Source: Campylobacteraceae bacterium (GTDB lineage: Bacteria; Campylobacterota; Campylobacteria; Campylobacterales; Arcobacteraceae). Taken from it: a DNA stretch of 64,000 nucleotides. Under the pieces are notes generated by a model. The model did not search any database, was not told the origin of the DNA, and saw only the letters and a list, made by a program, of their open reading frames with translations. This document shows, piece after piece, positions 26,086-35,647 of the stretch. Where the stretch lies: positions 248,001 to 312,000 of the forward strand of contig JABSOM010000001.1 in assembly GCA_013215945.1 (NCBI GenBank), written 5' to 3'. Made by a program: the position numbers and the translations under genes. The stretch's first letter is position 1. Every line of letters starts with the position of its first letter.

Positions 26086-27377
26086 TAAGCGAACGGATTA
26101 ACCGCTTCGCCTTCATTTTCTATTCTTAACATGGTTAAATAAGGTAATTTCCCTGGTAATTGAATTTTATTAAGATTTCCAGAATGAACAGCTTCTAACT
26201 CTTTATTTTTATCTGTTAAAATCTTTTTGAAATTAATATAATATTTGCCATCCTCTTTTTTATAAATCTTTCCAATTTCATTTTCACATTCATCAATAGA
26301 AGAATTTTGAGGTAAAAAGATTTCAACATCAATTCCAGGTAATGTTTTATATTTACATAAAAAGTGTATTTCATCGTCACAAACAAGTCCTGATACTTCA
26401 AAAGAACCTTTTGATAAAGAATAATCATAGTTTTGAGTATCATTTCTATCAAAAGGTTTATGAATTAAATACGCATCTGAAAAACCTCTGTTTTTTGTTG
26501 TGAACAATTCTTTTTGGTATTTTGCTTCATCAAAAGTACCTTCATAAAAATCATCAATAGCCATTCTATAGGCATTTGCAGTTACTGCAGCATAATAAGG
26601 GGATTTAGTTCTTCCTTCGATTTTTAAAGAATCTACTGCTCCGGATTCCAAGATTTCATCAATATGAGAGGCTAAGTTCATATCTTTTGCATTAAAAATA
26701 TACGTACCAACTCCTGGTTCTTCTTCTAGTCTAAACAGTGAGCTATGATCTTCATTTGCAGCATATAAGGTATACTCAAAACGACAGTCATTCGCACAGC
26801 TTCCTCTATTAGGAACCCTTCCCATTTGAACAGCGGAAACCAAACAACGTCCTGAATAAGCAAAACACATAGACCCATGTACAAAAATTTCAATTTCCAT
26901 ATCTGGTAAATGTTTTTTAATTTCAATAACATCTTTTAGTGAAATTTCTCTGGCAACTACTATTCTTCGTACACCCATGTCCCAAAAAACCTGTGCATCT
27001 AAATAATTAAGTACATTGGCTTGAGTGGAGAGATGTATTTCTATTTGGGGTGCTAATTCTCTACATAACCTTACAACTCCAGGAGCTGCTACAATAAAAG
27101 CATCAGGCTTTAACGCTGCCATTGATAAAATATGCTTTTTTAATAAATTAATTTGAGAGTTAAAAGGAAAACCATTAATCGTTACATATACTTTTTTTCC
27201 TCTTTCGTGAGCATAATCAATACCTTCTTGAAAGGTTTCAAGTGTAAATTCTTTTCCTGATCTAATTCTTAGCGAAAAATGTGACACACCCCCATAAACG
27301 GCATCTGCCCCATATGAAATTGCTATTTTTAGTTTTTCTAAGTTTCCTGCTGGACTTAATAATTCTACTTTCTTCAT
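26085..27377 (-). CDS. Peptidase U32-family protein, TrhP-like (tRNA hydroxylation)
   Basis: From the ATG at 27377 the product begins MKKVELLSPAGNLEKLKIAISYGADAVYGG, the U32 family start; CACAAGGAT precedes it. The longer frame (7 extra codons) has no ribosome binding site. The Cys-rich family motif is SGRCLVSAVQMGRVPNRGSCANDCRFEYTLY, and SLKIEGRTKSPYYAAVTANAYRMAIDD follows. Length (about 430) and C-terminal barrel fit TrhP (YegQ), which works in prephenate-dependent 5-hydroxyuridine formation in tRNA, rather than the shorter UbiU/UbiV. The original peptidase annotation of this family is historical. Confidence 0.88.
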   Translation of the reverse strand: MKKVELLSPAGNLEKLKIAISYGADAVYGGVSHFSLRIRSGKEFTLETFQEGIDYAHERGKKVYVTINGFPFNSQINLLKKHILSMAALKPDAFIVAAPGVVRLCRELAPQIEIHLSTQANVLNYLDAQVFWDMGVRRIVVAREISLKDVIEIKKHLPDMEIEIFVHGSMCFAYSGRCLVSAVQMGRVPNRGSCANDCRFEYTLYAANEDHSSLFRLEEEPGVGTYIFNAKDMNLASHIDEILESGAVDSLKIEGRTKSPYYAAVTANAYRMAIDDFYEGTFDEAKYQKELFTTKNRGFSDAYLIHKPFDRNDTQNYDYSLSKGSFEVSGLVCDDEIHFLCKYKTLPGIDVEIFLPQNSSIDECENEIGKIYKKEDGKYYINFKKILTDKNKELEAVHSGNLNKIQLPGKLPYLTMLRIENEGEAVNPFA

Positions 27378-27644
27378 TTTAATCCTTGTGCATTGCACTG
27401 TAATATTGTTATCGCGATTATAGCTAAATTCTATTTATTTTTTCTTTGTTATAAAATCATAGATAATATTTTAAGCAAATCCAGTCTTTTAAAAATAAAA
27501 TCTATTTTTTTATTATTAAATAATAAGGAAAAAAGCATTTTTTTTACCATTTTAGGCTATTTTGCTAATTATTTAAAATTATTTATTTTTTTAATCTTTT
27601 AAAATACATTCTTTTGCTAAAATATCTAAATCAAAGGACCCTTT

Positions 27645-29564
27645 ATGTTTTCGAAATTATTTAAAACTTATACAGCAGAAGATTTAATAGCAGTACTTAA
27701 TCATGCAACATTCTCAGAATCAAAAGCAAATTCAATTTTAAAAGATGTGAAAATAAATTATGTAAATGAACATAAAAAAGGTTTTCTACACATGAGTGCA
27801 GAAAACAATTCTATAGAAGCAATTACATGGTTACTATCTAAAAAGATTGATATGAATTTATGCGATGAAGATGGAAATACTGCTTTATTATTAGCTTCTA
27901 AATTAGGCGCTACTGAAGCAGCTAACTTATTTATTAATGCAGGCGCAAAACTTGATGAAAGAAATAATGAAGGAAGAACTGCAATACAAGAAGCAGTAAA
28001 GTATTCAAGAAAATCAATTTATATTTCTCTAAAGAAAAGTGCTAAAAAAATCAATAATGTTGATTTAGAAAATCACAACCTTATTTTTGATGCCGTAGAT
28101 TCACAAAATATAGAAGTTATAAACGATATTATTGTAAATAAACTTGTTAAAGTTGATAGCAGTATTTTATTTTATCAAAATACCTACAGTAAACCAGCTA
28201 TTTTAAAATTAATTTTATCAAAAGCAAAACTCAATTTAGAGGAAACTGATCCAAATGGGAAATCAACTTTATTTTATATAGTTAAAAAGGGTGCGTCAAG
28301 CATAGACACATTTATGTATGCTTTGTCTTTGGGTTTAGATATTAACCATGTAGATAAAGATGGAAATACTGTTTTAATGGAATTGATTAAATATATCAAC
28401 ACTGATTATCCCAGACTTAAAGATTTAACAGCAGATGAAAAACTTCCATTAATCAATTTAATAGATATGATTCCCTGGTTAATAGAAGAAGAAATAAATT
28501 ACAATGTATACAATAACGATGGAGAAAATGTTTTAACCTACGTAACAGCAATTAACAATATAGATATCATGAAAATTCTTTTAGAATATGGCGTAGATCC
28601 CAACTTTATTGACTCCTCAAATACAACAGCCTTATCAACAGCTGCCATGAAAGGTAGTTCTAATATAGAAGCTGTTTCTTTATTGCTTAATTATGGAGCA
28701 CGCCCCAACATCACAGATAATAATAACAAAACGATTATTGAAAAACTTATTACCATTGAGCTTGTATTACACAATGAAAAAAAGATGAAATTAAAAGAAA
28801 AAAGAAATATAGATGAAACACAAAACTATAGACAAGTATTGCATGAAATTTTATTAAATGGAGAAGTTAATTTAACAATGTTAAATTCGGAAGAACAACC
28901 TTATTTTTTTGATGCTGTTTTTCATAATAATATTGATTTGGTTAAATCTTTGGCTAAATATGGCGCAGATATTAATCAAAGAGACAGAGAGAATTCAAAT
29001 ATTGTTTATAAGTATATGGCAGAAAATATTGCCTTTAAAAAAGTTTCTGATCAGCGTTTGTATTACATAATGTTAAAACAAGTAATTACCTTAGGGGCTG
29101 ATGTTAATGCAAGAGATTCGCATGGTGGCATTACTTTACATAAAGCAATTTTAGACAATGATATTCAAACCATCAAAATAATTCTAAATGCAGGAGCTGA
29201 TATTAATGCTGTTGATGCCCGAGGTAGAAATATGATTCATAACTGTATGTGGCAAAATAAAGTTAAAGTATTTAGATTAATTTTATCTTTTAACAAAGAT
29301 TTATTAAATAAACCCGATAAATTCGGAGTTTTACCTATTAATTATGCGGCTTTTTTAGGTTATACGGATTTAGTGGTAGAATTAATTGATAATGGAGCTT
29401 ACATTAATAATCCTTTTAATAAAACTGAATATATTCATAATTTTTTGAAAAAATTTCACAAAAACTTAAGCCCACTTTTAGAGAAAACTTCTAACCCAAC
29501 AGACTGGACAAAACTTAAGTCTTTGACTGAAAATATGAGAAAAGAGTTTAATGTAAGCATATAA
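27645..29564 (+). CDS. Large ankyrin-repeat protein
   Basis: A 639-residue protein made mostly of ankyrin repeats. Clear examples are GNTALLLASKLGATEAANLFINAGAKLDERN near residue 82, GENVLTYVTAINNIDIMKILLEYGVDPNFID near 295, AAMKGSSNIEAVSLLLNYGARPNITD near 327, FDAVFHNNIDLVKSLAKYGADINQRD near 423 and GGITLHKAILDNDIQTIKIILNAGADINAVD near 500. No signal peptide or membrane segment, so probably cytoplasmic. AAAGGACCC before the ATG. It stands alone on the plus strand between two minus-strand groups and ends in a strong hairpin. A protein-interaction role is expected; partners are unknown. Confidence 0.92.
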   Translation: MFSKLFKTYTAEDLIAVLNHATFSESKANSILKDVKINYVNEHKKGFLHMSAENNSIEAITWLLSKKIDMNLCDEDGNTALLLASKLGATEAANLFINAGAKLDERNNEGRTAIQEAVKYSRKSIYISLKKSAKKINNVDLENHNLIFDAVDSQNIEVINDIIVNKLVKVDSSILFYQNTYSKPAILKLILSKAKLNLEETDPNGKSTLFYIVKKGASSIDTFMYALSLGLDINHVDKDGNTVLMELIKYINTDYPRLKDLTADEKLPLINLIDMIPWLIEEEINYNVYNNDGENVLTYVTAINNIDIMKILLEYGVDPNFIDSSNTTALSTAAMKGSSNIEAVSLLLNYGARPNITDNNNKTIIEKLITIELVLHNEKKMKLKEKRNIDETQNYRQVLHEILLNGEVNLTMLNSEEQPYFFDAVFHNNIDLVKSLAKYGADINQRDRENSNIVYKYMAENIAFKKVSDQRLYYIMLKQVITLGADVNARDSHGGITLHKAILDNDIQTIKIILNAGADINAVDARGRNMIHNCMWQNKVKVFRLILSFNKDLLNKPDKFGVLPINYAAFLGYTDLVVELIDNGAYINNPFNKTEYIHNFLKKFHKNLSPLLEKTSNPTDWTKLKSLTENMRKEFNVSI

Positions 29565-29634
29565 AAAGCAATAGAAATTGCTTTTTATATGCGCATCACT
29601 TCCCTCGAATGAGATTGCTTTTTATATGCGCATC
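29558..29634. terminator. Bidirectional hairpin with a duplicated arm
   Basis: GCATATAAAAAGCAAT (29558-29573) pairs with ATTGCTTTTTATATGC (29577-29592), with a very short loop. The 21 bases from 29577 are repeated exactly at 29614-29634, so the left arm could pair with either copy. It lies between the convergent ankyrin and recN genes and overlaps the ankyrin stop codon. Confidence 0.75.
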
Positions 29635-29664
29635 TTAGCTCAAAAGAACAAGAGAACTCAATTA

Positions 29665-31203
29665 CTACGAAGAAGCCTCAAGCAGATCCTTAGCAAAAAC
29701 AAGCGCTTCTTGTGTAATCTTTTCTCCCGAAATCATTCGTGCAATTTCATTTTCCTGTTCAATTTTGGAAAGTTCCGTAATACTGGATTTATTATTCTTT
29801 TTATCAACAAAAAAGTGTTGAGAAGCACAAGCTGTTAATTGGGGTTGATGTGAAATGGCAAAAATTTGATATTTTTGTGTTAGTTTTTTAAGTACTGTTG
29901 CAATTGCAGCAGATTCTTTTCCAGATAAATTCGCATCAATCTCATCTAAAAATAAAATACCATTATCATTGATTTCGTATTCACTCATGGATGTTAATAA
30001 AGCAAGCCTTAATCTATTAAATTCACCACTAGAAATAGTATCCAACTTAACATTATTTAAAATAAAGACTACTTTGTCAATACCCGTTCCATCTAGTGTT
30101 TTTTCTTCTAAGATTACTTTTGCATTCGATAAATAAAGATATTTCAAATAGTGATTTATCTTTTTTTCAAGTATTTTAGCAGATTTTTTTCGTTCATTAC
30201 TTAGTTTATCTGCTAATGTTTTAATTTCATTTCCAAGCACAAGAACTTTTTTTTCTAATTGTGATTTAGAAAATATAATATTATCATAAGATTCTAATTC
30301 CTCTTCTTTTTTCTTTTTATACTCAAGAGCTAGAGATATTGAACCAAAACGTTTCTCAAGTGAACTTAATAATTCAATACGATTTAAAACCTCTTCGATA
30401 TCCATATCTTCTAACTCATATAAAGAATCAGTAAACCCCTCATAAATATTATTAAGTTCATTTATCGCTTCATCAAAAAAAGAACTGTCTTTTTCCATTA
30501 AATTCAATGTTTTTGAAACTTTTGATGTAAAAGAAAATATTTCTTTAGATTCATTAATTGCTTCTTCAATTTTGTCTTTTTTACTTAAGGTTTTTCTGAT
30601 TTCTTTTAGTTCATCGTATTCATTTATTTTAGGGTCAATTGAAACAATTTTTTCAATTTCATATTTAGCGAATTCTTTTAATTCATCTAGTTTCGATTCA
30701 TCCTGGATAATTTTATTTAACTCTTTTTGAATGCTTATAAATTCTGCATATTTTATAGCAAAAGATTCTTTTAATTTATTAAAGTTTTTATTCTCATTTT
30801 GAGATAAAAAATCTAAAAAATAAATAAGTTTATCACTTTCAAAATCAGAATTGTCTTTTACATGAATATGTTTTACCAAAGAAGAAGAAAAATCTTTTAA
30901 ATTCTTTTTTGAAAGACTTTGATTGTTTAAAAAGTAGCGTGTTTTATCTTTTTTTATTTCTTTGATATAAATATCATCATTGTTTTTTATATCAAATAAA
31001 TCATTTGATATATTTGTCTCTTCTAATACGACTTCACTTAAGGTAGCTTTTCCTTCTTTAATACCAAACAATGCCAGCAAAGAATCCATTAAAATAGATT
31101 TACCCGCACCTGAAGGTCCTGTAAAAACGACAAGACCTTTTTTAAATTCCAAATCAACTTTTGAAAAGGATAAATAATTCTCTAAATAAAACCTACTAAT
31201 CAT
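29665..31203 (-). CDS. recN: DNA repair ATPase RecN
   Basis: A 512-residue SMC-like protein. Walker A is VFTGPSGAGKSILMDSLLALFG at about residue 30. The centre (residues 150-345) is coiled coil. The C-terminal ATPase half has SSGEFNRLRLALLTSM (signature), NGILFLDEIDANLSGKESAAIATVLKKL (Walker B) and FAISHQPQLTACASQHFFVDK. It is slightly shorter than E. coli RecN (553). It acts in double-strand-break repair. The ATG directly follows the nadK stop codon, a common pairing of the two genes. Confidence 0.95.
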   Translation of the reverse strand: MISRFYLENYLSFSKVDLEFKKGLVVFTGPSGAGKSILMDSLLALFGIKEGKATLSEVVLEETNISNDLFDIKNNDDIYIKEIKKDKTRYFLNNQSLSKKNLKDFSSSLVKHIHVKDNSDFESDKLIYFLDFLSQNENKNFNKLKESFAIKYAEFISIQKELNKIIQDESKLDELKEFAKYEIEKIVSIDPKINEYDELKEIRKTLSKKDKIEEAINESKEIFSFTSKVSKTLNLMEKDSSFFDEAINELNNIYEGFTDSLYELEDMDIEEVLNRIELLSSLEKRFGSISLALEYKKKKEEELESYDNIIFSKSQLEKKVLVLGNEIKTLADKLSNERKKSAKILEKKINHYLKYLYLSNAKVILEEKTLDGTGIDKVVFILNNVKLDTISSGEFNRLRLALLTSMSEYEINDNGILFLDEIDANLSGKESAAIATVLKKLTQKYQIFAISHQPQLTACASQHFFVDKKNNKSSITELSKIEQENEIARMISGEKITQEALVFAKDLLEASS

Positions 31204-32073
31204 TTAATTTCCCCATTGCAGTTTTTCACTTAATACTTCAAAATAATTTCGTTCAACACGGTGTATTAATTTTGCTTTTTTTGAAGCAATTTTTATTTTT
31301 ATAGATTCATTTTGTTCTATTCCGTAAAATTCTTGCCCATCTACAATAATAACAGCACCTTGTGAGCTTAAAATAGTAAATTCTATCTCAAAGTCTGCTG
31401 GAAGTACTAAAGGGCGTTGTGTTAAAGAATGAGGTGCAACAGGAGTAACAATAAAAGCATCTGTTAAGGGAAATACAACAGGGCCACCTAAAGAAAGATT
31501 GTAAGCAGTTGAACCTGTTGGGGTAGAAATAATAACACCATCACCATAATAAGTGTTAAAAGGTTTTCCATCAATTTTGCCATTAATCCTAATCATTGAA
31601 GAAATAGATTTTCTTGAAATTACTATGTCATTAAAAGCAACAAAAGTATTCGCTTTTGTTGCTCCTGCAATCATCATGCGAGAATCGATTTTATATATGT
31701 CTTTTTTTAAATCTTGAATAAAAGGTTTTACTTTTGAAAAAGGAATATCCGTTAAAAAACCCAATGTTCCAAGATTAATACCTAAAACTGCTATATCACA
31801 GGCAAAAGATTTTCTTACTACTGAGATTAAGGTACCATCTCCACCAAGAGAAACTAAAAAATCACTTTTTTGACATAAAGCATCAAAAGAATAGGCTTTT
31901 TTCTTATAAATCATTAAAGAAGATTTGTCTTCTAACAGTACTTCAATGTTTTCATCACAAAAATGCTGTTTAATTATTTCATACTGTTCAATAAGTGCTG
32001 GCGAATTTGGTCGTAAAATAATGCCAACTGTTTTAATTTGTTTTAGTTTATCAAAGTTTTTGGTTATTTTCAT
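31204..32073 (-). CDS. nadK: NAD kinase
   Basis: A 289-residue protein with the NAD kinase motif DFLVSLGGDGTLISVVRKS (GGDGT loop), VLGINLGTLGFLTDI and the Gly-rich GDGVIISTPTGSTAYNLSLGGPVVFP, then ITPVAPHSLTQRPLVLP-like sequence. It phosphorylates NAD to NADP. It lies immediately upstream of recN and 60 bases downstream of the type I secretion HlyD gene, from which a hairpin separates it. Confidence 0.97.
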   Translation of the reverse strand: MKITKNFDKLKQIKTVGIILRPNSPALIEQYEIIKQHFCDENIEVLLEDKSSLMIYKKKAYSFDALCQKSDFLVSLGGDGTLISVVRKSFACDIAVLGINLGTLGFLTDIPFSKVKPFIQDLKKDIYKIDSRMMIAGATKANTFVAFNDIVISRKSISSMIRINGKIDGKPFNTYYGDGVIISTPTGSTAYNLSLGGPVVFPLTDAFIVTPVAPHSLTQRPLVLPADFEIEFTILSSQGAVIIVDGQEFYGIEQNESIKIKIASKKAKLIHRVERNYFEVLSEKLQWGN

Positions 32074-32119
32074 ATGCGATTATAACAAAATATTTATTTG
32101 AAACCCTTTGTATTACAAA

Positions 32120-32144
32120 ATGAAAGATAATTCTTATCTTTCAT
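32120..32144 (-). terminator. Terminator after the HlyD gene
   Basis: Perfect 11-bp inverted repeat ATGAAAGATAA/TTATCTTTCAT with a TTC loop, overlapping the HlyD stop codon and followed on the minus strand by TTTTGTAAT. It would end the secretion operon before nadK. Confidence 0.6.
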
Positions 32145-33474
32145 GAAATGCATTTTGTTTTGTTTTTAAAATAGGTTTTAATAAAAAATCTAGAATGGAT
32201 TTTTGTCCCGTAATAATATCAACTGAAGCAATCATTCCAGGTATAATTGGATGTTTTTTTCCTTTTCTTTCCAGATAATTTTTATTGGTTTTTACCAAAA
32301 TACGGTAATATGGTTTCTGGTTTTTATCTTCTTTATCAATAATACTATCCGCTGATATTTCAACAATTTGGCCTTCTAATCCACCATAAATTGAAAAATC
32401 ATAAGCAGTAATTTTAATAACCGTTTTTTGTTCAGGATTAATAAAAGCAATATCCTTAGGGTCAATTTTAGCTTCAATTAACAAAACATCACTTTCAGGT
32501 ACAATTTCTATTAAATTATCACCAGATCTTACAACTCCACCTACTGTATTCACATTAATTAATTTAATAACACCATTTACAGGCGATTTCACAACCGTTT
32601 TATCCAGTTTATCTTCTTCTTCTATCAAAATGGATTCGTATTTTTTTATTTTTATGTTTTCATCATGAAGCTGTTTTAAGTTTTCACTTTTGTAATTATT
32701 TATTTTTTCAATAATTCTATTTTTTGCTTCTTCTATGGTTAAATTTGCTTTTGGAATACTTGCATTAATTGCAGCTATATCTCCAGAAATTATATTTAAT
32801 TCTTTTTTTACAGTAATAAGTTCAATCTTAGATTTGGCCCTAGAATCAACCAATCTCTTGATTGTTTTAAATTCTTCTCTTACTAAGATTTTGGTAGTTA
32901 ACAATTGTTTCTTTTTTGCTTTTAATTCAAATAATTCTTGTATTTTTTGTCCCAATTGGTTTTCTAGAATTTCTAAGGCAATTTTATGTTCTTTTACTTC
33001 TGCTCTGTACAGAACTCTTTCACTTTCAATCAGGTCAGGTACATTCTGCTTTAATTCTCGTGAAAATCTCAATACAGGAATTTTATACTTCATATTCATA
33101 GAATGTGCACTGTTAAGTCGTACTTTAGAAACCAGCAAACCCCAATACGCTTTTTTGTTTTCATCTAAAGAAGCTTTATATCTTGTAGTATCAATTTTGA
33201 TCAAAGCTTGACCTTTTTTAACAAAACTACCTTCTTTAACCAAAATAGCTGCAATAATTCCACCATCTAAACTTTGTATGGTTTGTATTTTTTCAGAAGG
33301 AATTACTTTCCCCTCACCTCTTGCTAATTCATCTATATCTGAGAAATAAGCCCAGATAATTGCAATAAAGAAAAATCCTATTATTAAATAAAAAAACCTA
33401 TTTGTAAAATTACTAGGCTCCGCATTTACTTGTGCTTGCAAAGCATGCACAAAATCAACATCTTCTTTATGCAT
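32134..33474 (-). CDS. Type I secretion periplasmic adaptor, HlyD family
   Basis: A 446-residue protein with a cytoplasmic N-terminus, one membrane segment (residues 26-44, FFYLIIGFFFIAIIWAYF) and the membrane-fusion fold. The biotinyl-lipoyl half motif is IQTIQSLDGGIIAAILVKEGSFVKKGQALIKID; a long coiled-coil hairpin covers about 150-285; the second half motif is DKTVVKSPVNGVIKLINVNTVGGVV. The C-terminus has the HlyD pattern YRILVKTNKNYLERKGKKHPIIPGMIASVDIITGQKSILDFLLKPI. It bridges the ABC transporter and TolC. It overlaps the ABC gene by 8 bases. Confidence 0.95.
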   Translation of the reverse strand: MHKEDVDFVHALQAQVNAEPSNFTNRFFYLIIGFFFIAIIWAYFSDIDELARGEGKVIPSEKIQTIQSLDGGIIAAILVKEGSFVKKGQALIKIDTTRYKASLDENKKAYWGLLVSKVRLNSAHSMNMKYKIPVLRFSRELKQNVPDLIESERVLYRAEVKEHKIALEILENQLGQKIQELFELKAKKKQLLTTKILVREEFKTIKRLVDSRAKSKIELITVKKELNIISGDIAAINASIPKANLTIEEAKNRIIEKINNYKSENLKQLHDENIKIKKYESILIEEEDKLDKTVVKSPVNGVIKLINVNTVGGVVRSGDNLIEIVPESDVLLIEAKIDPKDIAFINPEQKTVIKITAYDFSIYGGLEGQIVEISADSIIDKEDKNQKPYYRILVKTNKNYLERKGKKHPIIPGMIASVDIITGQKSILDFLLKPILKTKQNAFHER

Positions 33475-35638
33475 GATTTACCCTTTTACTTTTACCTGCT
33501 AAACTCTCAAGAACTTCTTCTTTAGGCCCATCAGCAATTATTTTTCCATCATCCATTACTATTAATCTATCAACCAGTGATAAAACAGATGGTTTATGTG
33601 TAATTAAAATCATTGTTTTATCAGCAACAATATCTTTGATACGGCGCTTAAATAATTCTTCACTTTGCCCATCAAGCGAGTTAGTAGGTTCATCCAGAAT
33701 TAAAATATTGGGGTTAGTAATAATGGCTCTTGCTAAAGTAACACTTTGGCGCTCCCCTCCACTTAATCCTTCACCTCTCTCCCCTACTAATAAATCATAT
33801 CCCACATCATGTTTTCCAATAAAATCATGTACTCCAGCAATTTTAGAAGCTTCTAAAATTTCCGTATCACTGGCATGCTCTTCTCCAATAGTAATATTAT
33901 CTTTAATGCTGCCCATAAATAAAAATGGCTCTTGAGGTACACAACCAATAGCCCGTCGTAGATCAACAGGATCGATTTGCCTAATATCAGAATTATCCAC
34001 TAAAACAGACCCACTTTTAGGCTCATATAAATTCATGATTAATTTCCAAAGTGTAGATTTCCCACATCCAATTTTTCCAATAATTCCTACTTTTTCACCT
34101 TGTTTTATGGTCAAATTAATATTTTTTAAAACCAGGAAATTTTGATCTTTATAAGAAAAATCAACATCTTTAAAAACAATGTCCCCATTTAAATCAGGTC
34201 TGGATAAATAATTCTTATCATGCTCTCTCTCAACTGGCATCTTCATAATTTCATCAATATTATTTAAAGATAATATTGTTTTATCAAAACGAATAATCAT
34301 ACCAACTATTTGGGAAACAGGTGCTATTACCCTTCCATTTAGCATCATAGATGCAATAATAGCTCCCATAGTCATCTCACCAATACTTGCTAAATATACT
34401 CCCGCAACTACAATAGCGATATTAGAAAACTGAGAAATAAATGCAGTAAAAAAGGTTACTATTTGGGATAAAAAATGAGATTTTTTTCCATAATGAGTTG
34501 TTTTTTCAATGGAGTTATCCCAATGAGTTCTCATTCTGCTTTGTGCTCGTACTGATTTTATTATTTCTAAACCAGCAACTGTTTCATTTAACGTACTTTG
34601 TTTTATTTGATCTTCTTTTGCAGATGCTTCAACTGCTTTTTTTATAGGTTTTTGCATAAAATAAGAAAAAGTAAAAGCTATAATAACTGTAAAAATTGAA
34701 ATATAACCTACCGGTCCTCCAATAATAAAAATTATAATAATAAACAAAACAATAAAAGGTAAATCTACAATAGCAGCAACGGTAGCTGAAGAGAAAAATT
34801 CTCTTACACTTTCAAAAGACTGAAGTCTTGAAACAAACTGTCCTGTTGAAGCAGGCTTTTGATCAAGCCTTATATTAAGTAACTGATCAAAAATCATAGA
34901 AGACATTATAATATCACTTTTTTTACCTGCAAGTTGTATAAAATGAGCACGCATTAATTTTAGAATAAAATCAAATGTCATTACCAGTAAAATACCAATA
35001 GCAAGTACCCACAAGGTTGAAAGAGCATTATTAGGCAGGACTCTATCGTATACATTCATAGTAAACATAGGGGTTGCTAGAATAAACATATTTATAATTA
35101 AAGCAGCAATAATTACTTTAATATACAAGGGTTTACTCTTAACCATAGTTCCCCAAAACCAAGATTTAGGTTGATCAATTTTAACATCTTGTTTAATTCT
35201 ATTATTAAAATTATATTCTGGTTTGATAATAAGCGTAAAATCTGCATAAATACCGTGCATTTGAGCAGAAGTAATAGTCATTTCTCCTGTTGATATTTCA
35301 GGAATCATTACTTTATATGTATTATCTTCTTCATTAATAGCTAAAAGCACACAAGCAGAATTCCCTTCTAAAATTAATACACTAGGCAGTGCTAAAGAAG
35401 AGAGTTCTTTTAATTCTCTTTTTACTGTTTTGATTTTTAGTCCAATTCTTAAGGCTGATTCCTCAAACATTTTTGGGCTCATAAATTGATTATAAATAGC
35501 TAATCCACTTGTTAAGGATTCAGCAGAACTGGGCCTATTATAATATTTTGATAAAAATAATAAACATTCAAGAAGAGAATCTATTTTTCTAGTGCTTGTC
35601 ATTTGTTCGAGTTCATTTTCGCTTATTTCAGGTTTCAA
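33467..35638 (-). CDS. Type I secretion ABC transporter/ATPase (LssB family)
   Basis: A 723-residue permease-ATPase fusion. Residues 15-135 form a C39-peptidase-like domain that lacks the catalytic Cys-containing motif, so it should bind rather than cleave substrate. The membrane domain (about 160-450) has six segments. The ATPase has Walker A IGKIGCGKSTLWKLIM, signature LSGGERQSVTLARAI, Walker B ILILDEPTNSLD and the ILITHKPSVLSLVDRLIVMDDGKI switch region. This type exports RTX adhesins and toxins with C-terminal signals. Partners HlyD and TolC flank it. Confidence 0.95.
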   Translation of the reverse strand: MKPEISENELEQMTSTRKIDSLLECLLFLSKYYNRPSSAESLTSGLAIYNQFMSPKMFEESALRIGLKIKTVKRELKELSSLALPSVLILEGNSACVLLAINEEDNTYKVMIPEISTGEMTITSAQMHGIYADFTLIIKPEYNFNNRIKQDVKIDQPKSWFWGTMVKSKPLYIKVIIAALIINMFILATPMFTMNVYDRVLPNNALSTLWVLAIGILLVMTFDFILKLMRAHFIQLAGKKSDIIMSSMIFDQLLNIRLDQKPASTGQFVSRLQSFESVREFFSSATVAAIVDLPFIVLFIIIIFIIGGPVGYISIFTVIIAFTFSYFMQKPIKKAVEASAKEDQIKQSTLNETVAGLEIIKSVRAQSRMRTHWDNSIEKTTHYGKKSHFLSQIVTFFTAFISQFSNIAIVVAGVYLASIGEMTMGAIIASMMLNGRVIAPVSQIVGMIIRFDKTILSLNNIDEIMKMPVEREHDKNYLSRPDLNGDIVFKDVDFSYKDQNFLVLKNINLTIKQGEKVGIIGKIGCGKSTLWKLIMNLYEPKSGSVLVDNSDIRQIDPVDLRRAIGCVPQEPFLFMGSIKDNITIGEEHASDTEILEASKIAGVHDFIGKHDVGYDLLVGERGEGLSGGERQSVTLARAIITNPNILILDEPTNSLDGQSEELFKRRIKDIVADKTMILITHKPSVLSLVDRLIVMDDGKIIADGPKEEVLESLAGKSKRVNHA

Positions 35639-35647
35639 AGTTTGCCT

